This document shows, in pieces, positions 55,548 through 63,067 of a stretch of DNA of 64,000 nt. Both the position numbers and the translations under genes were made by a program. Under the pieces are notes generated by a model. That model saw only the letters and a list, made by a program, of their open reading frames with translations, ran no database searches and was not told the origin of the DNA. This DNA is from Sulfurovum xiamenensis. GTDB taxonomy: Bacteria; Campylobacterota; Campylobacteria; Campylobacterales; Sulfurovaceae. The stretch spans positions 310,001 to 374,000 of the forward strand of contig NZ_JAQIBC010000001.1 of the NCBI RefSeq assembly GCF_030347995.1, written 5' to 3'. Numbering within the stretch: position 1 is the stretch's first letter; the number at the start of each line of letters is the position of its first letter.

Positions 55548-57098
55548 ATGGAAACCATAAAAATATTTGACACTACATTAAGAGACGGTGAGCAGAGCCC
55601 AGGGGCTTCTATGAACACTGAAGAGAAGATCCAGATCGCTGTACAGTTGGAGCGTTTGGGTGTAGACATCATCGAAGCGGGTTTTGCCGCAGCAAGTCCC
55701 GGAGATTTTGATGCTATTGACAAAATATCACAAAAAGTCACGAACTCGACGGTCTGTTCTTTGGCCAGAGCAATCGATGCAGATGTGAAAGCTGCAGGAG
55801 AAGCCATCGCCAAAGCAAAAATGAAACGTATCCATACATTCATTGCCACCTCAAGCATCCATATGGAACATAAGCTTAAGATGAAACCTGATGAAGTGAT
55901 CAAAAGAGCGGTCAGAGCTGTTGAGTATGCCCGTACATTCGTGGATGACGTAGAGTTTTCCTGTGAGGATGCAGGCCGTTCAGATATCGGTTTTATGAAA
56001 GAGATCTCTGATGCCGTCATAGAGGCAGGTGCAACTACCATCAACTTACCCGATACGGTGGGCTTCAGACTTCCGTTTGAGATCGGTGCAATGGTCAAAG
56101 AGATGAGCGAATACACCAAGGGTAGAGCGATCATCTCCGTACATAATCACAATGACTTAGGTTTGGGTGTCGCAAACTCTTTAGAAGCGGTGATCAATGG
56201 TGCAAGACAGGTAGAGTGTACCATCAATGGGTTGGGTGAAAGAGCAGGAAATGCTGCACTGGAAGAGATCGTCATGGCATTAAAAACACGTTCAGATGTT
56301 TTTGCCAACTATCAAACCAATATCAACACCAAAGAGATCTATCCATCAAGCCGTTTGATCGCCAATATTACAGGTATAGAACCTCAGCCGAACAAAGCCA
56401 TCGTCGGCAAAAATGCTTTTGCACATGAGAGCGGTATTCACCAGGACGGTATGTTAAAAAATAAAGAGACTTATGAGATCATACGTCCAGAAGATATCGG
56501 ATTGGATATGGATGACACATTGGTCTTAGGTAAACATTCGGGCCGTGCAGCCTTTAAAGACAAATTGGCTAAATTAGGATTTACTTTAGATGATGAAGCA
56601 TTAAATGCTTCTTTTGAACGTTTCAAGATCATGGCAGACAAGAAGAAAGACATTTATGATGATGACCTAAGGGCGTTGGTCACCGATGAGATGACAATGG
56701 CGCCTAAAGTCTTTGAATTGGTCTCTTTACAGTTAATGGATTGTTCCAATGGTGTACCCTCAGCGGCCGTAAGTATTAGAAAAGGCGAAGCAGAGATCAT
56801 TGATGCAGGTATAGGTGAAGGGACCATCGATGCGGTCTTTAAAACCATTGACAGAATCTCCGGCTATGAGGGTCAATTGATGGACTACAAAGTAAAGTCG
56901 GTAAGTCAGGGTAAAGATGCTTTGGCAAATGTCACCGTTAAAGTCTCATTCAACGGCGAACCTGCCATCATAGGACATGGATTGAACATAGACACCATGT
57001 TAGCCTCGGCAAGAGCTTATATCGGTGCGCTAAATTCTTACTTGAGCATGGAAGGGAAGTTAAAGTCTCGTTACGCTGACAGTTCAAAGACTGTCTAG
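55548..57098 (+). CDS. leuA: 2-isopropylmalate synthase
   Basis: 516 residues from the ATG at 55548 (GAGGAGA upstream). TIM-barrel catalytic domain with [13 protein letters not shown] and metal-binding H-N-H-N-D-L-G-L-G. The C-terminal LeuA dimer domain (about 385-505) is the allosteric leucine-binding region. It condenses acetyl-CoA with 2-oxoisovalerate, the committed step to leucine. The gene is alone, not with leuBCD, and is preceded by a leucine leader peptide, giving two layers of feedback. Confidence 0.95.
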   Translation: METIKIFDTTLRDGEQSPGASMNTEEKIQIAVQLERLGVDIIEAGFAAASPGDFDAIDKISQKVTNSTVCSLARAIDADVKAAGEAIAKAKMKRIHTFIATSSIHMEHKLKMKPDEVIKRAVRAVEYARTFVDDVEFSCEDAGRSDIGFMKEISDAVIEAGATTINLPDTVGFRLPFEIGAMVKEMSEYTKGRAIISVHNHNDLGLGVANSLEAVINGARQVECTINGLGERAGNAALEEIVMALKTRSDVFANYQTNINTKEIYPSSRLIANITGIEPQPNKAIVGKNAFAHESGIHQDGMLKNKETYEIIRPEDIGLDMDDTLVLGKHSGRAAFKDKLAKLGFTLDDEALNASFERFKIMADKKKDIYDDDLRALVTDEMTMAPKVFELVSLQLMDCSNGVPSAAVSIRKGEAEIIDAGIGEGTIDAVFKTIDRISGYEGQLMDYKVKSVSQGKDALANVTVKVSFNGEPAIIGHGLNIDTMLASARAYIGALNSYLSMEGKLKSRYADSSKTV

Positions 57099-57130
57099 TC
57101 CTATTCCCTTTATTGATATTCGGGCTTTTT

Positions 57131-57156
57131 CCTCTACTTTTCTAGAAAAGTAGAGG
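57131..57156. repeat. Perfect 26-bp palindrome downstream of leuA
   Basis: Arm CCTCTACTTTTCT with its exact reverse complement and no loop base. The plus-strand flank is GGCTTTTT before and AACGTC after, so neither strand has a T-tract after the hairpin. It may be a terminator variant, a binding site, or a remnant of a small mobile repeat. Confidence 0.7.
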
Positions 57157-57205
57157 AACGTCATCACGGTTCTCAAATGACTTCTCTTTTTTAAGGAGGT
57201 TTTCC

Positions 57206-57238
57206 GTGACACTCAACCTTCTGTTAACAAACAGTTAA
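57206..57238 (+). CDS. Possible 10-codon leucine-rich minigene before the hemD-like gene
   Basis: An ideal Shine-Dalgarno (AAGGAGG, 57193-57199) stands 6 bases before GTG, which opens M-T-L-N-L-L-L-T-N-S and a stop. Four of ten residues are leucine. It ends 51 bp before the hemD-like ATG, which itself has only a weak RBS. A CTGTT/AACAG hairpin overlaps the end. It could be a second leader peptide or chance. Confidence 0.3.
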   Translation: MTLNLLLTNS

Positions 57239-57289
57239 AATAAAAGTTGTACCATATACTCTAATTCGATCTTCAAAGAAATGTGAATC

Positions 57290-58192
57290 ATGCAAAAAAT
57301 ACAGAACATACTGGAACCATTGAACTTAATCTATTATGCATATGATGAAAAAAAGAACCTTTTAATTTTGGATAAAAATTGGGCCAGTGAGTATACCTAC
57401 CCTGAATTGATCAAAGTCACACATGCACTCAGTAAAAAGCATATCCACTTTTTTATTGATGAAAATAAATCTATCGTGATCGCAGATTCAGATACTTTAT
57501 TGAAAAAAATAAAAAGATACTTCAGATCAATGATCGCAAACATAAACAACATCAGAATGCCTATCTATATCTTGAGTGATAAAAAAGTTAAATGGGCAAA
57601 GAACTTACCGGTATTTGATATAGAACCGATCCCACAAGATATTGATCTGTCTTCTTATGATGCTTTGATCTTTACATCCAAAAATGCACTTTATGCTCTT
57701 GATACTATGGATAAAACCTGGAAAAAAAAACCAGCATATGTGATAGCGCCTGAGACGGCTAAAATAGTTAAACACTTAGGTGGGAATCTAAAGTTTGTTG
57801 GCAAAGAAAAACATGGGGAGCAGTTTGCATTAGAGATAGCAGAGAAATTTAAACATCAAAAACTTCTTTATGTCAGAGCCTCTAAAGTGATCTCGAATAT
57901 TACAGATATTTTAAATACAAATAGCATACTGTGTGACGAATTGATCATATATAAAACGGTTTGTAAACATTTTGATAAAAAAGTAAAATTACCTAAAAAT
58001 TCAACCATTATCTTCTCTTCACCTTCAACGATTGAATGTTTTTTTAAAAACATATCTTGGGATGAAAGTTTTAAAGCCATATCCATAGGGCATACAACTG
58101 CATATCACTTCCCGAAAAATATTACGCCTGTCATTTCTGATACAACTTCGCTTGAATCTTGTGTTAAAAAAGCGATAGAATTAAATAGCTAG
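57290..58192 (+). CDS. hemD: Uroporphyrinogen-III synthase (HemD-like) with N-terminal extension
   Basis: 300 residues. From about residue 92 the chain follows HemD: I-Y-I-L-S-D-K-K, A-L-I-F-T-S-K-N-A-L, L-L-Y-V-R-A-S-K-V, I-I-F-S-S-P-S-T-I-E-C-F-F, A-I-S-I-G-H-T-T-A. The family is poorly conserved, so these few motifs carry the call. The first about 90 residues (L-D-K-N-W-A-S-E-Y-T-Y-P-E-L-I-K) are extra and not recognised. It closes hydroxymethylbilane to uroporphyrinogen III for heme and siroheme. The next genes encode heme proteins, which makes the location sensible. The RBS is weak. Confidence 0.75.
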   Translation: MQKIQNILEPLNLIYYAYDEKKNLLILDKNWASEYTYPELIKVTHALSKKHIHFFIDENKSIVIADSDTLLKKIKRYFRSMIANINNIRMPIYILSDKKVKWAKNLPVFDIEPIPQDIDLSSYDALIFTSKNALYALDTMDKTWKKKPAYVIAPETAKIVKHLGGNLKFVGKEKHGEQFALEIAEKFKHQKLLYVRASKVISNITDILNTNSILCDELIIYKTVCKHFDKKVKLPKNSTIIFSSPSTIECFFKNISWDESFKAISIGHTTAYHFPKNITPVISDTTSLESCVKKAIELNS

Positions 58193-58240
58193 GGATCATA
58201 CATTCTACTTTCCAGAACATAGATCCGTCGATCTTTAGTC

Positions 58241-58801
58241 TTACCACCAGTAACGCGGATAGTGCCGCTTTGGATTGTTAGACATATTATTGACTGCAAG
58301 TGCGATCATCAACAAAATGAAAGCACCTGTTGCGATCGGTGTGATTACGAACTTGTATCCCAATTCATGGATTTGAGAACTCCCTATCACAGCTATTAAC
58401 GCCGTAGCACCCCCAGGCGGGTGCAAAGTACGTGTAAAATGCATGACCACGATAGATAGAGAGACGGCCAAGGCACTTAGGACTGAAGTTTCCAGTGGAA
58501 CGTATTTGTAGACCGTGATGCCTATACATGCGGAAAGGATATGGCCACCAATTAAATTTCGGGGCTGTGACAACTCTGCCTGTGGAACACCATATATCAG
58601 TACTGCAGAAGCGCCAAAGGAGCCCACTAGAAAAAGAGTATCTAATGCATTCATAAACATGTATTTATGCAGCACTGATATAAGGTAAATGCCAAGAAAA
58701 GCGCCTATACCAGACCACATAACATGTGACAAACGTGCTCTAGATGGCGGAGCTTCCAAGCCCCGCATTCGGTTGAAATAGCCATATAAATGCCGGCGCA
58801 T
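58241..58801 (-). CDS. HPP-family integral membrane protein
   Basis: 186 residues from the ATG at 58801 (GGAG 6 bases upstream; a GTG three bases earlier is too close). Four to five TM helices with the family motif T-L-H-P-P-G-G-A-T-A-L and the N-terminal S-F-G-A-S-A-V-L-I-Y-G. Cyanobacterial and plant HPP proteins move nitrite across membranes. It is 71 bp downstream of the globin on the same strand, so they probably share a transcript. A nitrite or related anion substrate would fit the neighbouring NO-linked genes, by inference only. Confidence 0.83.
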   Translation of the reverse strand: MRRHLYGYFNRMRGLEAPPSRARLSHVMWSGIGAFLGIYLISVLHKYMFMNALDTLFLVGSFGASAVLIYGVPQAELSQPRNLIGGHILSACIGITVYKYVPLETSVLSALAVSLSIVVMHFTRTLHPPGGATALIAVIGSSQIHELGYKFVITPIATGAFILLMIALAVNNMSNNPKRHYPRYWW

Positions 58802-58872
58802 CACCGTCTCCTTTGAAGAGTATTCTTCCCGTAAAAATCCAAGAAAGCAACTATACAGTTTGAATCCTTTAT

Positions 58873-59298
58873 TTACGATGCATATAGCTCTTTTTCCCTG
58901 GCGATAAGGATATCAGCTAGGAAAAAATAAGCTTCTTTCCAGGCATCAAGGATCTCATCTGTAGCAGCATCGCCCAGTACCTCTTTAATTGCACCAAGTA
59001 TTGCAGTACCCACCATTGGATAGTGTTCAGGCTTGACATGGGTACGTACATGGCTTTGGGCCATCTTCTCAACCGCTTTAGATAAAACGTCAAGGTTATC
59101 AATATTTGCTGCATAGGCTCCTACTGCCGAAGCTAGTTTTTTGTGTTGATCCGGATCTGCATCTTTGAAGAGCTCTTTGAGTTCCGGATGTTGGCTAAAA
59201 AGGATCTCATACATTTTTGTTGTAATGGCTTCTGCATTTTGAGAAACAGCACCTGCTGTAGCTTTGACCGTAGTGATCGTTGATTGTGAAAGTGACAT
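58873..59298 (-). CDS. Single-domain bacterial globin (Cgb/Vgb type)
   Basis: 141 residues, a 3-over-3 globin without a reductase domain. Tyr30 is B10, Gln51 aligns with E7, and His83 is the proximal heme ligand (A-Q-S-H-V-R-T-H-V-K-P-E-H-Y-P-M-V-G), the pattern of flavohemoglobin heads and Campylobacter Cgb. Tyr B10 with Gln E7 is typical of globins that dioxygenate NO to nitrate. RBS AGGAGATAAAATG type. Its promoter holds a perfect FNR-type box at 59357-59370 and a TATACT exactly 32 bp away centre to centre. Confidence 0.93.
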   Translation of the reverse strand: MSLSQSTITTVKATAGAVSQNAEAITTKMYEILFSQHPELKELFKDADPDQHKKLASAVGAYAANIDNLDVLSKAVEKMAQSHVRTHVKPEHYPMVGTAILGAIKEVLGDAATDEILDAWKEAYFFLADILIAREKELYAS

Positions 59299-59328
59299 TT
59301 TATCTCCTGTTGTTTATAAAGTTTCCGA

Positions 59329-59370
59329 AGTATATCCCAAGAAATGATTTAAAAAATTGATTTATATCAA
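59329..59370 (-). promoter_or_regulatory. Class II FNR-type promoter of the globin gene
   Basis: Box TTGAT-TTAT-ATCAA (59357-59370), a perfect match to the FNR/DNR consensus, and -10 TATACT (59329-59334, minus strand). Centre distance is 32 bp, which places the box at about -41.5. The globin ATG lies 31 bp after the -10. Confidence 0.82.
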
Positions 59371-59404
59371 GATTGTATTTTTAACCATTCAGCATCATAC
59401 ATGG

Positions 59405-60013
59405 TCAATAGACTTGAATTATTTTATTGCTTAACTCTGTAGAAAGTAAAATTTCTTTCACTCTTGATTGCCATAACTCTTTGAAAATACCTTCTTCCAG
59501 ATCTGATGCTTTTCCCTGCAGTATTTTTCCCATCAACGGCCTTAATCTTTGATCTCCCGGAACCACTGAGGGATCATAACTTAGAGAAACAGACGTATCA
59601 TTATCCATTCTTTTTAGGGTGACTTCTCCCATCATTTTTTGATCATAAGCAAGTAAGTGATCCCTTGAAAATCTTCCCTGTATCCCTTTAAATCCCTCTT
59701 CACCGCTTGCACCTACAATAAAGGAAATAATATTGCCTATGACACCTATGGTGCCTTCTGATCTTTCCCCCTTTATCCCAACATAGATATTCCCACGTTG
59801 TGGCAGCTCAGTACCGTAGAGCATCTTTAAACCAACCATTGTCATAAGATATGCGCCTGCAACAGTCGGACAAGAGTGGCCTGCTTGCTTGACACAATCC
59901 AAATAACCAATCTCAACTTTACCCTCTTCAAATGCTCCTAAAAAATCACTGAGCGGATCATAAAGTTGAATAGTGTCGACTTCATCAAAAAATAAGGGAT
60001 ATTTCATTTTCAT
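59405..60013 (-). CDS. FmdE-like protein of unknown role
   Basis: 202 residues from the ATG at 60013 (AGGA 5 bases upstream; ATG at 60019 is too close to it). The motif Q-A-G-H-S-C-P-T-V-A-G-A-Y-L near residue 45 is like the H-x-C-P metal-binding motif of formylmethanofuran dehydrogenase subunit E-like proteins. No methanofuran pathway is expected here, so the family name does not give function. The protein is otherwise soluble with R-G-N-I-Y-V-G-I-K-G and D-Q-R-L-R-P-L-M-G-K. It lies 81 bp after the cytochrome gene, with no FNR box of its own, and may be read from that promoter. Confidence 0.65.
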   Translation of the reverse strand: MKMKYPLFFDEVDTIQLYDPLSDFLGAFEEGKVEIGYLDCVKQAGHSCPTVAGAYLMTMVGLKMLYGTELPQRGNIYVGIKGERSEGTIGVIGNIISFIVGASGEEGFKGIQGRFSRDHLLAYDQKMMGEVTLKRMDNDTSVSLSYDPSVVPGDQRLRPLMGKILQGKASDLEEGIFKELWQSRVKEILLSTELSNKIIQVY

Positions 60014-60094
60014 TACCATCCTATTTCAAATATATTATTAGGAATCAATATATAGATTCAGCCAACTGATACTGTAATTTGAAGGTTAAAACAA

Positions 60095-60883
60095 CTATTT
60101 ATATTCCCAGAAAGGTAGTAAATAATTTATTTGCTCATCATCGAGTATTTCAAGTGTTTCAGCGATACATTGAATATGCACTTTTGTCACAGCTGCTTTC
60201 AGCTTGGCAACTTCATCTACTTTAGTGTCCAAATTTTTGGGTGATTCCTCATCCATGAACAAAGCTTCCATAAGTTCTGTTTCTAAAGTATCAATGTTTC
60301 GTTTTGCTTTTTGGACCTCTCCTATCGTATGATGCCTAATGACAAGAAGTTTCTCTTTCTGTTCGTTGCTGAGTCCCAAAGCCTGTTTATCCCAATGTTT
60401 GATAAGAAGTTTTGTCATATGAGGCAACGCTTCCTTGTTGATCAGAAATGGAGAGTTCTGCAGTGCATTCATTTTGTCATTTCTTTGAATTTCATTGATC
60501 ATATCTACAAAGGCTTTGGAAGGATAATGCTCGATCAGGTAATCCGAGATTTTAGACAGCTCTTCTTGGGAAATACTCCCTTTAAGTGAAGGCATCACAC
60601 CGTATTGCTGTACTTTGTTTGACTCACACACTGATTTTTTTGCCTCAGGGTTTATCACATAATCAGCAATAAAAGCTTTCATTGTCTCTTGATCATTCAT
60701 AACCAGCTTGGTATGATACATCACAGCCTCCATAGGCGGTGCTTTTAATTCAGGTATCATACTGGCTGTTGGTTTTTCAAGCATATGGCAGGTGGCACAT
60801 TTTGACTTGACCAAATCAACTCCACTAGCATATAATATATCTATCCCAATTATGACTGCGGTTAAAATACTTTTTTTGATCAT
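60095..60883 (-). CDS. Cytochrome c fused to LTxxQ/Spy-like domain
   Basis: 262 residues. N-terminal hydrophobic export signal (1-20). Class I cytochrome c domain: C29-A-T-C-H33 binds heme and Met97 in G-V-M-P-S-L-K-G is the likely sixth ligand. The second half (about 125-262) is helical and charged with L-S-N-E-Q-K-E-K-L near residue 175 and L-D-D-E-Q near the end, the spaced LTxxQ-type motifs of Spy/CpxP/ZraP periplasmic stress proteins. The combination is uncommon to my knowledge. It may be a heme-based sensor-chaperone or an electron carrier that guards against metal or NO damage. An FNR-type box lies upstream. Confidence 0.75.
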   Translation of the reverse strand: MIKKSILTAVIIGIDILYASGVDLVKSKCATCHMLEKPTASMIPELKAPPMEAVMYHTKLVMNDQETMKAFIADYVINPEAKKSVCESNKVQQYGVMPSLKGSISQEELSKISDYLIEHYPSKAFVDMINEIQRNDKMNALQNSPFLINKEALPHMTKLLIKHWDKQALGLSNEQKEKLLVIRHHTIGEVQKAKRNIDTLETELMEALFMDEESPKNLDTKVDEVAKLKAAVTKVHIQCIAETLEILDDEQINYLLPFWEYK

Positions 60884-60911
60884 CTTTTATCCTTATATAA
60901 GCAATGATCGC

Positions 60912-60953
60912 ATCATACATCAAAAATTAAAAAAATGTATTGATATATGTCAA
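60912..60953 (-). promoter_or_regulatory. Class II FNR-type promoter of the cytochrome gene
   Basis: Box TTGAT-ATAT-GTCAA (60940-60953, one mismatch) and -10 TATGAT (60912-60917, minus strand), 32 bp apart centre to centre. It lies between the regulator's stop codon and the cytochrome start. Confidence 0.75.
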
Positions 60954-60963
60954 GATTGAGAGA

Positions 60964-61590
60964 TCACGGTATTTTATAGCCCGTTGAAGCCTGTATCAGT
61001 TTTTCTTCCTGCAATAGTTTGGAGATATTACGAGAGAGTGTTTCAGGTGTCATACTAAGTATAGAGGCTATCTCGTACTGTTTGAGATCTAAAGCCAGTT
61101 TAGGATTTTTCTGGTAAAAATTCAATACTTTTTCTTTTGAAGTTGCCGCAAGGTTAAAATGTATATTCTGTTGGAGGAGTTCGATCTTTTCAAGCAGTGA
61201 TTGGATAATGGCATAAGATAGACTCGTATGACTGAGAAGAAACCTTTCAAAACCATCAAGTGAAATTTTCAGAATAGCTCCATCTGTTTGAAACCTTGCC
61301 GATGAGGGTAAGGGAGTTTTTCTTAATGTAGCTGCCTCAGCGAGTAGTGCATACCGGTTAAAATAACCGATCACTACCTCATTCCCCTTACTGTCATGTT
61401 TATAGATACTCACGACTCCATCGATCAATATCATGACATTTTTACTCATCTCCCCTTGGGTAAAAATGATCGAATCTTTATCATAATCAGAGATGTGTGT
61501 CATTGTTGCAAGTTCACTGAGTTCTTGTTCGCTTAATGAAGAAAAGAGAGTGATTTGCTTCAGTATCTCCGTAATATTCCGTTTTTCCAT
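60964..61590 (-). CDS. Crp/Fnr-family regulator without cysteines (DNR/NssR-like)
   Basis: 208 residues from the second of two adjacent ATGs (AAGG is 6 bases upstream of it, 3 of the other). N-terminal cyclic-nucleotide-type beta barrel (about 10-120), dimer helix (125-148), and C-terminal winged helix (about 150-208). The recognition helix M-T-P-E-T-L-S-R-N has E-x-x-S-R, the FNR signature that reads TTGAT half-sites. There is no cysteine in the protein, so it cannot hold FNR's iron-sulfur cluster. DNR-type heme sensing of NO is a candidate. Campylobacter NssR is a functional parallel, controlling globins. It sits among genes carrying matching boxes. Confidence 0.88.
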   Translation of the reverse strand: MEKRNITEILKQITLFSSLSEQELSELATMTHISDYDKDSIIFTQGEMSKNVMILIDGVVSIYKHDSKGNEVVIGYFNRYALLAEAATLRKTPLPSSARFQTDGAILKISLDGFERFLLSHTSLSYAIIQSLLEKIELLQQNIHFNLAATSKEKVLNFYQKNPKLALDLKQYEIASILSMTPETLSRNISKLLQEEKLIQASTGYKIP

Positions 61591-61718
61591 CATACACCTT
61601 ACATTTATTTATCTTACACGGAAGCACTCTAAACTTCCATGTTTGATAATCGACTTTGTGACCGTTCAGGGTTTTGTATTACCGATAGGAAGTGAATTAT
61701 ATCACAACTCCGCAGACC

Positions 61719-61785
61719 TAGATAAAAATCAAAAGCCTGCATATTGATTTTTATCAATACAGTTTTAATACTTCTATACTACAAT
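61719..61785 (+). promoter_or_regulatory. Class II FNR-type promoter of the hemerythrin genes, with second box
   Basis: Perfect box TTGAT-TTTT-ATCAA (61744-61757) and -10 TACAAT (61780-61785), 32 bp apart centre to centre. A second box, TAGAT-AAAA-ATCAA (61719-61732, one mismatch), lies 25 bp further upstream and could act on this promoter or on the divergent regulator gene. The rest of the 212-bp divergent region shows no gene. Confidence 0.82.
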
Positions 61786-61805
61786 TAATTAAAAAAGGAG
61801 CCTCT

Positions 61806-62240
61806 ATGGGATTAATTTATGCTGAACAGGTCGAGTATATGAGTGTCGATCAGATGCAAAAGACACATGAGGATGAAATTAAAATTATCAATGAGATCGA
61901 AAAGCTGGCCGTAGGATACGAAAGAGGTACTACAGAACAAAGTGAGCTGGAAAACAAACTGGATGAATATATCGAACATGTGAAAGCACACTTTGCCAAT
62001 GAAGAGCGTTTAATGCAAGAGTATCACTTTCCATCTTATGAGATGCATAAACTGGCGCATGATATGTTTTTAATGGATCTTCAGTATGCAACAAAACAGT
62101 GGAAAGAGTTTGGAGATATTAAAAAAATGATCAACTTTGTCGCCAAAACACCCGAGTGGATCGTGATGCATGTCAAGTCGGTAGATGCACCCACAGCAGA
62201 TTATATTGCAAGAAAAATGGAACAACAGAACGAAGCGTAA
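61806..62240 (+). CDS. Bacteriohemerythrin, first copy
   Basis: 144 residues. All seven di-iron ligands are visible: His21, His62 and Glu66 (H-F-x-x-E), His81, His85 (M-H-K-L-A-H), His122 and Asp127 (H-x4-D). Hemerythrins bind O2, and some bacterial ones bind NO or deliver O2 to oxygenases. GGAG precedes the ATG. It is transcribed from a promoter with an FNR-type box. The next gene is a second hemerythrin 113 bp on, with a GAGGG/CCCTC hairpin at 62243-62257 between. Confidence 0.93.
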   Translation: MGLIYAEQVEYMSVDQMQKTHEDEIKIINEIEKLAVGYERGTTEQSELENKLDEYIEHVKAHFANEERLMQEYHFPSYEMHKLAHDMFLMDLQYATKQWKEFGDIKKMINFVAKTPEWIVMHVKSVDAPTADYIARKMEQQNEA

Positions 62241-62353
62241 AAGAGGGATTTCCCCTCAGTCTTCTTGAAAGTTTCAAAAAAATGAGATTGCGAGTGCAAT
62301 GTATAAAAGCCTTGAACTTGAAAAAATATATGAGAATATACTAAGGATAAATA

Positions 62354-62755
62354 ATGCTCATAAAAGATAAAGAAATACAACATGTTTCCAATGATATGAT
62401 GAATATATTACACGAAGAAGAGATCAGAATCATTAATGAGTTTCATGATGCTGTAGTAGCCAAAGAGAGTGACAAAATAGATGAGCTCTTTAAAGTTGTT
62501 CAGTTTGATGTAGAGGATCATTTTTCAACCGAAGAGGCGATGATGGAAGAGAGTAAGTTTTATGCTATGCAAATGCATAAAAGTGAACACGATACAATGA
62601 GACAGAAGCTCGATAAACTCCAAAAAAACTGGGAAAGCCATAGGGACCCGGAAGAGATACAAAGGTTCCTGGAAGATGAATTCAAACATTGGCTGGTGCT
62701 TCACGTTGCAAGATGGGACTCAGAAACTGCAATGCATCTTGGAGATTCGATGTAA
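62354..62755 (+). CDS. Bacteriohemerythrin, second copy
   Basis: 133 residues. Ligands His20, His56, Glu60, His75, His79, His117 and Asp122 in the same order as the first copy (H-F-S-T-E-E-A-M-M, M-H-K-S-E-H-D, L-H-V-A-R-W-D). The two share the ligand plan but differ over most of the sequence, so they are old duplicates, possibly with different ligand access. RBS AAGGATAA. Probably co-transcribed with the first copy and ended by the terminator at 62842. Confidence 0.92.
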   Translation: MLIKDKEIQHVSNDMMNILHEEEIRIINEFHDAVVAKESDKIDELFKVVQFDVEDHFSTEEAMMEESKFYAMQMHKSEHDTMRQKLDKLQKNWESHRDPEEIQRFLEDEFKHWLVLHVARWDSETAMHLGDSM

Positions 62756-63067
62756 AAACATGGCTATATAAGCATAGAATCTACCTCAAGAAAAAATTCA
62801 TCAAATGATATTACTTTAATATATTTTTGTAAAACTATAAGGATGGGGACAACTCCCATCTTTGTTTTGATCATTCCCCATGATCGAGAACAATGAATAT
62901 CCTAATCTTAAATATCCAGCCGTTTAATCTATGAACGAAGATCTTCTGTTTACCATATTTTATAGAGGATTGATTTTTTAATTATTTTATATTATTATAT
63001 AAATATATTATTTTAGATAAAGGTTGTGATACGGAATAAAGAGTTAGTGACAAGGAAGGAATATATC
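62756..63067. other. 312-bp intergenic region
   Basis: It contains the hemerythrin terminator (62842-62868), a second inverted repeat GATCAT-TCCCC-ATGATC right after it (62869-62885), then a very AT-rich stretch (62960-63020) that probably holds the promoter of the next gene. No gene is seen. Confidence 0.6.
62842..62868 (+). terminator. Rho-independent terminator of the hemerythrin operon
   Basis: GATGGG-N7-CCCATC followed by TTTGTTTT. The clearest terminator in the window. Confidence 0.82.

Noticed and set aside
55442-56134. 230-codon minus-strand open frame opposite leuA
   Set aside because: It is a mirror of leuA codons and of the leader RNA, with low-complexity Ser/Ala composition typical of antisense frames.
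60042-60059. GAATC-N8-GATTC as a fourth FNR-type box upstream of the FmdE-like gene
   Set aside because: The half-sites face the wrong way (GAATC...GATTC rather than TTGAT...ATCAA) and spacing is 8, not 4.
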